A stretch of DNA of 64,000 bases from Frigidibacter sp. ROC022 (GTDB lineage Bacteria; Pseudomonadota; Alphaproteobacteria; Rhodobacterales; Rhodobacteraceae): the NCBI RefSeq assembly GCF_024723735.1, contig NZ_JANQDU010000001.1:1302001-1366000 (forward strand), in the 5' to 3' direction. Shown piece by piece: positions 10,259 through 18,521 of this stretch. How positions within the stretch are numbered: position 1 is the stretch's first letter; each line of letters opens with the position of its first letter. The notes beneath the pieces were generated by a model, which saw only the letters and a list, made by a program, of their open reading frames with translations, did not search any database and had not been told where the DNA came from. The position numbers were made by a program, and so were the translations under genes.

Positions 10259-11548
10259 TCAGGCCAGATATCCGTCCGGTGTCAGCCGGGTCTTGCCGCC
10301 GAGATAGGGGTGCAGGGCCTCGGGCAGGTCCACCGAGCCATCCTCCTGCTGGCCGTTCTCCAGCACCGCGATCAGCGTCCGACCGACCGCCAGGCCCGAA
10401 CCGTTCAGGGTGTGGACGAACTCGGGCTTGCCCGATTCGGTCCGGTAGCGGGCATTCATCCGGCGGGCCTGGAAATCGCCGCAGGTCGAGACCGAGGAAA
10501 TCTCGCGATAGGTGTTCTGTCCGGGCAGCCAGACCTCGATGTCATGGGTCTTCTGCGCGCCAAAGCCCATGTCGCCGGTGCAGAGCACCACGGTGCGGAA
10601 CGGCAGGCCCAGACGTTTCAGCACCGCTTCGGCGCATTCGGTCATCCTCTGATGCTCGGCATCCGAGGTTTCCGGGGCGCAGATCGTCACCATCTCGACC
10701 TTCTCGAACTGGTGCTGGCGCAGCATTCCGCTGGTGTCCTTGCCGGCCGACCCGGCCTCGGAGCGGAAGCAGAGCGTATGGGCGGTCAGCCGGCGGGGCA
10801 GGGACTCGGCGTCGAGAATCTCGCCTGCGACGGTGTTGGTCAGGGTGACTTCGGCCGTCGGGATCAGCCACCAGCCATTGGTGGTCTGATAGCTGTCCTC
10901 GGCGAATTTCGGCAGCTGGTTGGTGCCGTACATCGCCTCTTCGCGCACCAGCACCGGGGTGTTGGTCTCGATCAGGCCATGCTCGGTCGTGTGCAGGTCG
11001 AGCATGAACTGGGCCAGGGCCCGGTGCAGCCGCGCGACGGCGCCTTGCAGGACCACGAAGCGGGTGCCCGAAAGCTTGGCCGCGGTCGCGAAATCCATGC
11101 CGCGCTTGACCGCCGGAATCTCGAAATGCTCCAGCGGCTTGAAGGAGAAGTTGCGCGGTGCGCCCTCGCGCCGGATCTCGACATTGTCGGCCTCGTCCTT
11201 GCCGTCGGGGATGTCGTCGCGGGGCAGGTTGGGGATGCCCATCAGCAGGTCGCGCAGCGCCGCGTCGTCGGCCTTGGCCTCTTCGTTCAGCTTCGCGATC
11301 TCGGCCTTCTTCGCGCTGACCAGCGCCCGCAGACGTTCGAACTCGGCCTCGTCGCCACGGGCCTTGGCGGCGCCGATTTCCTTCGAGGCGGCGTTCTGTG
11401 CCGCCTGCGCGGTCTCGGCCGCGTGGATCTTCGCGCGGCGTGCCTCGTCCAGGGCCAGGATCTCCGACGACAGGCCCGAGACCCCGCGGCGGCCCAGGGC
11501 GGCGTCGAAACCGGCGGGGTTGTCGCGAATGGCGCGGATGTCGTGCAT
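10259..11548 (-). CDS. serS: Serine--tRNA ligase
   Basis: A 429-residue class II synthetase. The N-terminal coiled-coil arm (about residues 30-105, rich in Ala/Glu/Lys) binds the long variable arm of tRNA-Ser. The catalytic core shows motif 2 [26 protein letters not shown] and motif 3 near the end ([20 protein letters not shown]). The TAEV segment ([10 protein letters not shown]) is diagnostic for serine recognition. Start ATG 11548 is preceded by GAGGAG eight bases upstream. It is divergent from yajC. The window also carries tRNA-Ser(CGA). Confidence 0.98.
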   Translation of the reverse strand: MHDIRAIRDNPAGFDAALGRRGVSGLSSEILALDEARRAKIHAAETAQAAQNAASKEIGAAKARGDEAEFERLRALVSAKKAEIAKLNEEAKADDAALRDLLMGIPNLPRDDIPDGKDEADNVEIRREGAPRNFSFKPLEHFEIPAVKRGMDFATAAKLSGTRFVVLQGAVARLHRALAQFMLDLHTTEHGLIETNTPVLVREEAMYGTNQLPKFAEDSYQTTNGWWLIPTAEVTLTNTVAGEILDAESLPRRLTAHTLCFRSEAGSAGKDTSGMLRQHQFEKVEMVTICAPETSDAEHQRMTECAEAVLKRLGLPFRTVVLCTGDMGFGAQKTHDIEVWLPGQNTYREISSVSTCGDFQARRMNARYRTESGKPEFVHTLNGSGLAVGRTLIAVLENGQQEDGSVDLPEALHPYLGGKTRLTPDGYLA

Positions 11549-11590
11549 GGGATCGGCTCCTCGAATGGCAGGAAAGTGGCGCGGTCATAG

Positions 11591-11596
11591 AGTATA
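11591..11596 (-). promoter_or_regulatory. Likely -10 element of the serS promoter
   Basis: TATACT on the minus strand, 43-48 bases upstream of the serS start codon, matches five of six consensus positions. The -35 at 17 bases (TTCGCC) is weak, so this is only suggestive. Confidence 0.35.
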
Positions 11597-11812
11597 TTCG
11601 GGGCAAGGGGAACGGCGAAGGCCATCGCGTGCCGGCAAACCCCTTTTGTTGCCGACATGGCGTCCCCATATGCCCCCGGAGCCTGCGGGTTTCCTGGCGA
11701 AATCCGCGCGGCGCCGCGCCTTGCTATCCGCCCCCCCCGGCCTTAGGTTGCGCGCCAATTCGAAATGCCCGTCAAAGCCCCTGGCCGGACGGGCCCGACA
11801 ACAGGATGACCC

Positions 11813-12139
11813 ATGTTCGCAAGCCCCGCCTATGCTCAGGCCGCCGGAGGTGCCGGTGGCGGTGCCCTGGTGCAATTCGCTCCGCTGATCCTGATCTTCG
11901 CGATCATGTATTTCCTGCTGATCCGGCCGCAGCAGAAGAAGGTCAAGGAGCATCAGGCGATGATCAAGGCGCTGCGCCGCGGTGATCAGGTCATCACCCA
12001 GGGCGGGATCATCGGCAAGGTCACCAAGGTCACCGAGGGCCAGAACGAGATCGAGGTCGAGATCGCCAGCGGGGTCAAGGTGCGGGTCATGCGGTCGACC
12101 ATCGCCACAGTCCTGACCAAGACCGAACCCGCGACCTGA
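11813..12139 (+). CDS. yajC: Preprotein translocase subunit YajC
   Basis: A 108-residue inner-membrane protein accessory to SecDF. It has a single transmembrane helix (about residues 22-42, PLILIFAIMYFLLIRPQQKK) followed by the conserved cytoplasmic part KEHQAMIKALRRGDQVITQGGIIGKVTKV. The RPQQKK-x-x-KEHQ motif is diagnostic. It is followed after 33 bases by secDF, the classical yajC-secD-secF order. Confidence 0.95.
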   Translation: MFASPAYAQAAGGAGGGALVQFAPLILIFAIMYFLLIRPQQKKVKEHQAMIKALRRGDQVITQGGIIGKVTKVTEGQNEIEVEIASGVKVRVMRSTIATVLTKTEPAT

Positions 12140-12165
12140 CGCGAAAGTCCACCCTGACGCGAAAG
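12135..12165 (+). repeat. 13-base direct repeat between yajC and secDF
   Basis: CCTGACGCGAAAG occurs at 12135-12147 and again at 12153-12165, with an 18-base period. It spans the yajC stop and the leader of secDF, where no normal Shine-Dalgarno is visible; the A-rich GCGAAAGCGAAACC precedes the ATG. Confidence 0.7.
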
Positions 12166-12172
12166 CGAAACC

Positions 12173-14806
12173 ATGCTGCAAATCGCCCCCTGGAAGCGCA
12201 TCCTGATCCTTCTGATCACTGCGCTGTTTGTCGGCTCTGCCATCCCGAACCTGTTCTACAACAGGGTCGAGACCCATAACGACGCGATCAAGAAGATCGA
12301 GTCCGGAGGCGAGACGCCGCAACTGGTGGCGGCACGGGACGACTGGCCGAGCTGGGCGCCGGACCGGCTGGTGAACCTGGGGCTCGACCTGCGCGGCGGC
12401 GCGCATCTTCTGGCCGAGGTGCATCTCTCCGAGGTCTACGAAGACCGGATGAACGGCTACTGGCCCGAAGTCCGTGATGCCCTGCGCGAGCTGCGCGACG
12501 AGGTTGGCGGCATTCGCCGGGTCGATTCCAACAGCGGCGATCTGCGGATCAGGCTGGCCAAGCCCGAAGGCATGGCCGCGGCGCTGGAGAAGGTGCGGAG
12601 CCTGGCGCAGCCGGTGGCTTCGCTGTCCAATATCGGCGCCAAGGACATCGACGTGAGGGGCGAAGGCGACATCCTGATCGTCTCGCTGTCCGATGCCGAG
12701 AAGATGGCGACCGACGACCGGACCATGCAGCAGAGCCTCGAGATCATCCGGCGCCGGGTGGACGAGGTCGGCACCCGCGAGCCGACGATCCAGCGCCAGG
12801 GCGACGACCGGATCCTGATCGAGGTTCCCGGCATCGGCTCGGCGGCCGAGCTGAAGGCGATCATCGGCACCACCGCCAAGCTGACCTTCCAGCCGGTGGT
12901 CGGGCGCACGACCGACCCCGATGCGGTGCCGGGACCGAACAACGAACTGCTGCCCTCGGCCGATGAGAAGGGCGTCTACTACGTCCTCGAACAGACGGCC
13001 GTGGTGACGGGCGACGAGCTGACCGACGCGCAGCCGTCCTTCGACCAGAACGGCCGCCCAGCGGTCAGCTTCACCTTCAACCCGACCGGGGCGCGGAAAT
13101 TCGGCATCTACACCGCCGAGCATATCGGCGAGCCCTTCGCCATCGTCCTCGACAACCAGGTGATTTCGGCCCCGACGATCCAGAGCGCGATTCCCGGCGG
13201 TTCGGGAATCATCACCGGGAACTTCAGCCTGGAGGAATCGACCAACCTGGCGGTCCTGCTGCGGGCCGGCGCCCTGCCGGCGGGGATGACCTTCCTGGAG
13301 GAGCGCACCATCGGTCCCGAACTGGGCGCCGATTCGATCGCGGCCGGCAAGCTGGCGGCGATCGTCGGTTCGGTTCTGGTCGTGGTCTTCATGGCGGCGG
13401 CCTATGGCCTGTTCGGCTGGTTCGCCAATATCGCCCTGACCGTGAACCTTGCGATGATGTTCGGTGCGCTCAGCATGATCGGCGGCACGCTGACCCTGCC
13501 GGGCATCGCCGGGATCGTGCTGACGGTCGGGATGGCGGTGGACGCCAACGTGCTGATCTACGAGCGGATACGCGAGGAGTTGAAGAACACCAAGGGACCG
13601 GCACGGGCGATCGAACTGGGCTATGAAAAGGCGCTGTCGGCGATTCTCGACAGCAACATCACCACGCTGATCACCGCGGCGATCCTCTTCGTGCTGGGCA
13701 CCGGCCCGGTCAAGGGCTTTGCCGTGACCCTGGCGCTCGGCATCCTGACCTCGGTCTTCACCGCCTATTTCGTCACCCGGCTGATGGTCATCAGCTACTT
13801 CCACCGGAAACGGCCGAAGAGCGTGCTGCAATGGGGCCTGCGTCTGGTCAAGGACAACACCAACATCGACTTCTTCCGCATCGCCCGGGTGACCTTCGGC
13901 GGCTCGGTCGTGCTTCTGATCGCCTCGATCATCGTCACGGTTGCCATGGGGCTGAATTTCGGCATCGACTTCCGCGGCGGGACCACGATCCGCACCGAGA
14001 GCACGCAGCAGGTGGATGTCGGCGCCTACCGCGAGGCCCTGACGCCTCTGAAGCTGGGCGATGTCTCGATTGCCGAGGTCTTCGACCCGAGCTTCGGCCC
14101 CGATCAGAACGTGGCGCAGATCCGGATTCAGGCGCAGGACGGCGACGAGGCGATCACCAGCGAGACCATCGACAAGGTCGAGGCGGCGTTGCGTGCGGTC
14201 GATCCGGACGTGACCTTCCCCTCGGTCGAAAGCGTCGGGCCAAAGGTCTCGAAGGAACTGATCCTGGATGCGATCATGGCGGTTCTGGCCGCAGTGACCG
14301 CGATCACCGTCTATATCTGGCTGCGGTTCGAATGGCAGTTCGCCGTCGGTGCCCTGGTCGGGCTCGTCCATGACGTGGGGCTGACGATCGGCCTGTTCTC
14401 GCTGTTCCAGATCAAGTTCGACCTCAGCATCATCGCGGCGCTGCTGACCATCGTCGGCTATTCGATCAACGATACCGTGGTGGTCTTCGACCGGGCCCGG
14501 GAGAACCTCATCAAGTACAAGCAGCGGGCGCTGCGCGACGTGCTGAACCTCTCGGCCAACGAGACCCTGAGCCGGACCATCATGACCTCGGGCACCACGC
14601 TGGTGGCGCTGTTGGCGCTGCTGATCTTCGGCGGGGACGTGATCCGCGGCTTCGTCTTCGCGATCACCTGGGGCATCGTGGTCGGGACCTATTCCTCGAT
14701 CTACATCTCCAAGAACATCGTGCTGATGCTCGGGGTGAAGCGCGACTGGTCCAAGCCGGTGGCCGAAGGCACGGCCGGAACCCAGTTCAGCACCAAGGAA
14801 GGCTGA
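12173..14806 (+). CDS. secDF: Protein translocase SecDF, SecD and SecF fused in one frame
   Basis: An 877-residue protein with an uninterrupted reading frame. The SecD half is residues 1 to about 548: a first membrane helix, a periplasmic P1 region with RLVNLGLDLRGGAHLLAEV, the head domain, then five helices including GMAVDANVLIYERIREE. The SecF half runs from about residue 556 (DNTNIDFFRIARV), with GLNFGIDFRGGTT and GYSINDTVVVFDRARENL. The sequence at the junction is RPKSVLQWGLRLVKDN. Separate SecD and SecF add up to about the same length, so nothing appears lost. It uses the proton-motive force to complete Sec export. Downstream is an Mth938-like gene after 4 bases. Confidence 0.95.
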   Translation: MLQIAPWKRILILLITALFVGSAIPNLFYNRVETHNDAIKKIESGGETPQLVAARDDWPSWAPDRLVNLGLDLRGGAHLLAEVHLSEVYEDRMNGYWPEVRDALRELRDEVGGIRRVDSNSGDLRIRLAKPEGMAAALEKVRSLAQPVASLSNIGAKDIDVRGEGDILIVSLSDAEKMATDDRTMQQSLEIIRRRVDEVGTREPTIQRQGDDRILIEVPGIGSAAELKAIIGTTAKLTFQPVVGRTTDPDAVPGPNNELLPSADEKGVYYVLEQTAVVTGDELTDAQPSFDQNGRPAVSFTFNPTGARKFGIYTAEHIGEPFAIVLDNQVISAPTIQSAIPGGSGIITGNFSLEESTNLAVLLRAGALPAGMTFLEERTIGPELGADSIAAGKLAAIVGSVLVVVFMAAAYGLFGWFANIALTVNLAMMFGALSMIGGTLTLPGIAGIVLTVGMAVDANVLIYERIREELKNTKGPARAIELGYEKALSAILDSNITTLITAAILFVLGTGPVKGFAVTLALGILTSVFTAYFVTRLMVISYFHRKRPKSVLQWGLRLVKDNTNIDFFRIARVTFGGSVVLLIASIIVTVAMGLNFGIDFRGGTTIRTESTQQVDVGAYREALTPLKLGDVSIAEVFDPSFGPDQNVAQIRIQAQDGDEAITSETIDKVEAALRAVDPDVTFPSVESVGPKVSKELILDAIMAVLAAVTAITVYIWLRFEWQFAVGALVGLVHDVGLTIGLFSLFQIKFDLSIIAALLTIVGYSINDTVVVFDRARENLIKYKQRALRDVLNLSANETLSRTIMTSGTTLVALLALLIFGGDVIRGFVFAITWGIVVGTYSSIYISKNIVLMLGVKRDWSKPVAEGTAGTQFSTKEG

Positions 14807-14810
14807 TCCG

Positions 14811-15149
14811 GTGCGCCTGACCGAGATCGATTTCGGCGGCGCTCTTCCGGTCGATGGCTACGGGCCGGGGTTCTTCCGGATCGGCGGCCAGGTGCATGAG
14901 GGCGCGCTGGCGCTGGACCCGGGCGGCCTGCGGGCCTGGGCCGGCTGGGACGACCGGGCCTTTCGGGACATCGACGTGCTGCTGGTCGGCACCGGCGCCG
15001 AGATCAGCTATCCGCCCAGGGCCTTTCGCGAGGCGCTGGAGGGGCTGGGGATCGGGGTCGAGTTCATGGCCTCGCCCGCGGCCTGCCGCAGCTACAACAT
15101 GCTTCTGGCCGAGGGCCGGCGCGTCGGGCTGGCGGTGCTGCCGGTTTGA
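14811..15149 (+). CDS. Mth938-like domain protein (NDUFAF3/DUF498 family)
   Basis: A 112-residue small protein starting at GTG 14811, four bases after the secDF stop. RLTEIDFGGALPVDGYGPGFFRIGG is followed by DVLLVGTGAEISYPPRAFREALEGLGIGVEFMASPAACRSYNMLLAEGRRV, which matches the Mth938-like fold whose mitochondrial member NDUFAF3 assists complex I assembly. In alphaproteobacteria it is regularly the last gene of the yajC-secDF operon; its role there is unknown, but a link to membrane-protein assembly is reasonable inference. Confidence 0.85.
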   Translation: MRLTEIDFGGALPVDGYGPGFFRIGGQVHEGALALDPGGLRAWAGWDDRAFRDIDVLLVGTGAEISYPPRAFREALEGLGIGVEFMASPAACRSYNMLLAEGRRVGLAVLPV

Positions 15150-15159
15150 GGGGGGGGCG

Positions 15160-15261
15160 GCGAGCACGCACCCTACGAATACTACGAATACCGCAGGGCA
15201 GGATGTGGTGCGTCACGCACCATCCGCAAACCACACCGTAGGGTGCGTGCTCGCACGCACC
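15160..15261. repeat. REPIN-like composite palindrome
   Basis: The 16 bases at 15162-15177 (GAGCACGCACCCTACG) are perfectly inverted at 15237-15252. Inside lies a second palindrome, GGTGCGT-C-ACGCACC (15207-15221), and the right end is itself palindromic (GGTGCGTGC-TC-GCACGCACC, 15242-15261). Two inverted REP-like units in one ~100-base element fit the REPIN plan. The same unit recurs at 25759-25783. Confidence 0.75.
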
Positions 15262-15271
15262 ATCGACGCCC

Positions 15272-17089
15272 CTAATCCTCCCACCACCAGACATCGGGCT
15301 GGAAGCCGATCCAGTCGCCATAGGCGGCGATATAGTCGGTGGGATAGTGCAGATGCCGGTCATGCGCGATCCGGCTGGTGGTGGTGAACCAGATCGGGAT
15401 CACATAGCGTCCCGCCGTCAGCACCCGGTCCAAGGCATGGGCGGCGGCCAGCGATTCCTCGCGGGTCTTGGCCGAGAGCATCGCCTGGATCATCGCTTCG
15501 GCGGCCGGAGAGTTCATCCCCATCCAGTTCCGCGTTCCCGGTTCCGTCACGCCTTCCGAGCCCCAGTAGAGCATCTGCTCGTTGCCGGGGCTCAGCGACA
15601 GGCCGCGCACGTAATAGGCCATGTCGAAGTCGTAGTTGTTGGTGCGCTCCTTGTATTGCGCCGAATCGACCGTGGTGACGGTGGGGGTGATCCCCATCCG
15701 CTTCAGCGCCTCGACATAGATGTCCATGGTCTTCTGGGTCTCGGTGGCGCCCGAGGACAGCAGGATTTCAAAGGTGAAGGGCTCTCCGGCGGCGTTCTTC
15801 ATCACCCCGTCCTGCACCGTCCAGCCGGCCTGCTCCATCAGGTCCATGGCCTTGGCGATATTGCCCCGGTTGCGAGCGGTCCCGTCACCCTTGGGCAGGG
15901 AATAGCCCTCGATCGTGCCGGGCGGCAGCTGGTCGGCGAAGGGTTGCAGCAATTCCAGCACCTTTCCGGTCGCCGGGCCATGGTCCATGCCCAGCACCGA
16001 ATTGGAGAAATAGCTCTGGATACGCGGGTCGCCCGAGGCATTCAGCGTGTCCGAGATGAACTCGTAGTTGAACGCCAGTATCATCGCCTGCCGCACCCGC
16101 CAGTCCTTGAAGATCGGATTGCGGGTGTTCATCACATAGCCCCTGATTCCCGACGGTCGCTTGTGCGGGATCAGCGATTTCACCACCTCGCCCGAGGTGA
16201 CGCGCGGAAAGTCGTACTGGCTGTCCCATTTCGCGGCATTGCCTTCGCGGAACGAGGTGATTTCGCCGGCCTTGAATGCCTCGAACACCACGTCGCCGTC
16301 GCCGAAATAGTCGTAGCGGATCTCGTCCAGGTTATACAGGCCGCGGTTGAACGGCAGATCCTTGCCCCACCAGTCGGGGTTCTTCATCAGCCGGATGTAG
16401 CGCCCGGGCTCATAGTCGCCGATCACATAGGGGCCCGAGCCGATCGGCACCGTGCCGAAACCCGATTCGGTGAAGTCCTTGCCTTCCCACTGGGCCTTTT
16501 CCAGGATCGGCCGCAGCCCCATGATCAGCGGCAGCTCGTTATCCTCGACATTGAAGGTGAAGCGGATCGAACGGGGGCCTGTGATCTCGGTCTTGGCGAC
16601 CTTGGCCCAGCTGCCCTGATAGCGGGGATGGCCGATGGTGCCGAGGGTCTCGTAACTCCACTTCACATCTTCGATGGTCACCGGGTTGCCGTCCGAGAAT
16701 TTCGCCTCGGGCCGCAGGGTGAATTCGACCCATTCCCGATTCGGCCCCACCTCGACCGATTCGGCCAGCAGGCCGTAGAGGGTGAAGGGTTCGTCCCAGT
16801 TCCGGCCCATCAGGCTTTCGAAGACATAGACCCCGACGCCGTAGGGGGCCGAGCCTTTCAGGATGTGCGGATTGAGACTGTCGAAACTGCCCGGTTCCCC
16901 GAAGATGATCTTGCCACCCTTGGGGGCGTCCGGGTTGACATAGGGAAGAGACACAAAATCCGGTGGCAGGGCCGGCTCTCCATACATAGCTATGCCATGC
17001 ATGGGTTTCGCTACGGCACCCGTGCCCAATCCAAGGTCGGCCATCAGGGCGGCGGCCAATCCCATGCTACGGAAAAAATCTGGCATCAT
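15272..17089 (-). CDS. YejA-type oligopeptide ABC transporter substrate-binding protein
   Basis: A 605-residue family 5 extracellular solute-binding protein. The start at ATG 17089 gives a signal peptide (MMPDFFRSMGLAAALMADLGLGTGAVA). The mature start HGIAMYGEPALPPDFVSLPYVNPDAPKGGKI is typical of YejA, the binding protein of the microcin C/oligopeptide importer YejABEF, and FRLRPEAKFSDG-like and DVKWSYETL motifs follow in the usual SBP_bac_5 order. It is an orphan here: no permease or ATPase gene is adjacent, and its 3' side abuts the REPIN-like element. A TTG start 69 bases upstream is possible but less likely. Confidence 0.85.
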   Translation of the reverse strand: MMPDFFRSMGLAAALMADLGLGTGAVAKPMHGIAMYGEPALPPDFVSLPYVNPDAPKGGKIIFGEPGSFDSLNPHILKGSAPYGVGVYVFESLMGRNWDEPFTLYGLLAESVEVGPNREWVEFTLRPEAKFSDGNPVTIEDVKWSYETLGTIGHPRYQGSWAKVAKTEITGPRSIRFTFNVEDNELPLIMGLRPILEKAQWEGKDFTESGFGTVPIGSGPYVIGDYEPGRYIRLMKNPDWWGKDLPFNRGLYNLDEIRYDYFGDGDVVFEAFKAGEITSFREGNAAKWDSQYDFPRVTSGEVVKSLIPHKRPSGIRGYVMNTRNPIFKDWRVRQAMILAFNYEFISDTLNASGDPRIQSYFSNSVLGMDHGPATGKVLELLQPFADQLPPGTIEGYSLPKGDGTARNRGNIAKAMDLMEQAGWTVQDGVMKNAAGEPFTFEILLSSGATETQKTMDIYVEALKRMGITPTVTTVDSAQYKERTNNYDFDMAYYVRGLSLSPGNEQMLYWGSEGVTEPGTRNWMGMNSPAAEAMIQAMLSAKTREESLAAAHALDRVLTAGRYVIPIWFTTTSRIAHDRHLHYPTDYIAAYGDWIGFQPDVWWWED

Positions 17090-17169
17090 TTTGGCAACAA
17101 TCCCCGTATCGCCTGTCGGTGTTGAGGGGAGCGTAAACCCGGATGCCAGCCTTTTCAAACTTTTACACT

Positions 17170-17197
17170 TTGACTCTCCGGTTCGGGGAGGTATAAC
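17170..17197 (+). promoter_or_regulatory. Strong sigma-70-like promoter of the small RNA gene
   Basis: TTGACT (17170-17175) and TATAAC (17192-17197) are separated by 16 bases, each matching five of six consensus positions. The spacer contains a near-perfect inverted repeat, CTCTCCG/CGGGGAG, which could be a repressor site. Confidence 0.6.
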
Positions 17198-17203
17198 TAA
17201 GGC

Positions 17204-17280
17204 ACTGCTCGATAGGTTTCTTGCCTGTATGAAACCTGCCTCAATGACTTAACGCCCGCCTTGTGCGGGCGTTTTTTTTT
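17204..17280 (+). ncRNA. Probable stand-alone small regulatory RNA (about 75 nt)
   Basis: A promoter with near-consensus elements is followed at the right distance by about 75 bases with no open frame, ending in an intrinsic terminator. The predicted RNA has a first hairpin, AGGTTTC (17214-17220) pairing with GAAACCT (17231-17237) around a ten-base loop, then a single-stranded linker GCCTCAATGACTTA, then the terminator stem. This layout is the classic one for a Hfq-type trans-acting sRNA. It is transcribed divergently from the YejA-like gene. I do not recognise the RNA family. Confidence 0.6.
17251..17280 (+). terminator. Rho-independent terminator of the small RNA
   Basis: AACGCCCGC (17251-17259) pairs perfectly with GCGGGCGTT (17265-17273) around the loop CTTGT, and nine T residues end the element at 17272-17280. 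Confidence 0.9.
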
Positions 17281-17367
17281 GAGACGCTTCACCTGGTCGC
17301 GGGGGGCGGGGCTTTCGGCCATGCTGCGCTGCGGCTACCCTGTGCGGACAGACAGCAGGAGCATCGC

Positions 17368-18141
17368 ATGAGTCTTCAGGGAAAAACCGCCGTCATCACC
17401 GGATCGAACTCGGGCATCGGCCTGGGCGTGGCCGAGGCCCTGGCGGGTGCCGGGGCGGACGTGGTGTTGAACTCCTTCACCGACCGGGACGAGGACCACG
17501 CGCTGGCCGCCGATTTGGCCGCCCGGCATGGCGTCTCGGCGCGCTACATTGCCGCCGACATGTCGAAGGGCTCCGATTGCCGTTCCCTGATCGAGAAGGC
17601 CGGCGCCTGCGACATCCTGGTGAACAATGCCGGCATCCAGCATGTGGCGCCGATCGACAGTTTCCCGACCGAGAAATGGGATGCGATCATCGCCATCAAC
17701 CTGTCCTCGTCCTTCCACACCACCGCCGCCGCGCTGCCGCTGATGCGGGCCGCGGGTTGGGGCCGGATCGTCAATATCGCCTCGGCGCACGGGCTGACGG
17801 CGAGCCCGTTCAAGTCGGCCTATATCGCCGCCAAGCACGGGGTGGTCGGCCTGTCCAAGACCACGGCGCTGGAAACCGCGGAAGAGCCGATCACCTGTAA
17901 CGCGATCTGTCCGGGCTATGTGCTGACGCCGCTGGTCGAGGCGCAGATCCCAGGCCAAATGGCGGCGCATGACATGGATCGGGATACGGTGGTGCGCGAG
18001 GTCATGCTGCAACGCCAGCCCTCGCGCCAGTTCGCCACGGTCGAGCAGATCGGCGGCACTGCGGTGTTCCTCTGCTCGGAGGCAGCCGATCAGATCACCG
18101 GCACCACGATCAGCGTCGATGGCGGCTGGACGGCGCTCTAG
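17368..18141 (+). CDS. bdhA: 3-hydroxybutyrate dehydrogenase (SDR family)
   Basis: A 257-residue short-chain dehydrogenase. The NAD-binding TGSNSGIGLGVAEAL, the NNAG motif, catalytic Ser in NIASAHG and the YIAAK pair (SAYIAAKHG) are in place. The insert HVAPIDSFPTEKWDAIIAINLSSSFHTT and the C-terminal region with QFATVEQIGGTAVFLCSEAADQITGTTISVDGGW are those of bacterial D-beta-hydroxybutyrate dehydrogenase, which oxidises 3-hydroxybutyrate from polyhydroxybutyrate breakdown to acetoacetate. The ATG at 17368 is preceded by AGGAG (17357-17361). It is a single gene bounded by terminators on both sides. Confidence 0.9.
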   Translation: MSLQGKTAVITGSNSGIGLGVAEALAGAGADVVLNSFTDRDEDHALAADLAARHGVSARYIAADMSKGSDCRSLIEKAGACDILVNNAGIQHVAPIDSFPTEKWDAIIAINLSSSFHTTAAALPLMRAAGWGRIVNIASAHGLTASPFKSAYIAAKHGVVGLSKTTALETAEEPITCNAICPGYVLTPLVEAQIPGQMAAHDMDRDTVVREVMLQRQPSRQFATVEQIGGTAVFLCSEAADQITGTTISVDGGWTAL

Positions 18142-18168
18142 ATTACATCTGAGACCCGGAAACGAAAA

Positions 18169-18188
18169 CGGGACCCGAAAGGGTCCCG
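18169..18188. terminator. Bidirectional terminator hairpin between bdhA and the small exported protein gene
   Basis: CGGGACCC (18169-18176) pairs perfectly with GGGTCCCG (18181-18188) around a GAAA tetraloop. On the minus strand it is followed by TTTTCGTTT, a good U-tract for the convergent small gene; the plus-strand tail is weaker. Confidence 0.7.
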
Positions 18189-18231
18189 AGTCCGTTTGCC
18201 TGTTTCGGGCCGGTTGGGCCCGACGTCCGGC

Positions 18232-18420
18232 TTAGTCCGACGAAGACACCGCAGCGGCGACGAGCAGCAGCAGCATCAGCGGAACGATGACGCCAGCGGC
18301 CGACGAGGACGAGGCATCTTCGACGATGACTTGCGGCTCAACGATGACCGGGGCGATACCGCCGGCAACGGCCGGAGCAGCGATGGAGAGGGCGAGGGTA
18401 GTGGCAAGGATCTTTTTCAT
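18232..18420 (-). CDS. Small exported membrane-anchored protein (62 residues)
   Basis: A 62-residue protein with a clear signal peptide (MKKILATTLALSIAAPAVAGG), a short acidic middle VIVEPQVIVEDASSSSAAG and a C-terminal membrane helix IVPLMLLLLVAAAV ending in SSSD. Small proteins with this plan (signal peptide, acidic Pro/Val linker, Ser run, terminal helix, -D end) are frequent in Rhodobacterales and sometimes carry misleading names. A terminator follows 44 bases downstream on the minus strand. I cannot assign a function. The start is supported by the Lys-Lys signal start; upstream in-frame codons have no such logic. Confidence 0.75.
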   Translation of the reverse strand: MKKILATTLALSIAAPAVAGGIAPVIVEPQVIVEDASSSSAAGVIVPLMLLLLVAAAVSSSD

Positions 18421-18521
18421 GGTTGTCCCCATAAGGTTCTGTGACACAGCATATTTAGCGCCAGTCTGCGAGAACCGCCCTAGACTCGCGAAGCGATTTC
18501 CGTGATGTGGCATAGATGACA

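Noticed and set aside
11585-14371. Long minus-strand open frame opposite secDF
   Set aside because: Antisense shadow of secDF with the same Asp/His/Arg-rich composition; secDF is certain from its motifs.
13831-14373. A separate secF-like start (ATG 13831) giving an independent small protein
   Set aside because: It is in a different frame from SecF, and its translation is Arg/Gly-rich noise; SecF is read through from SecD.
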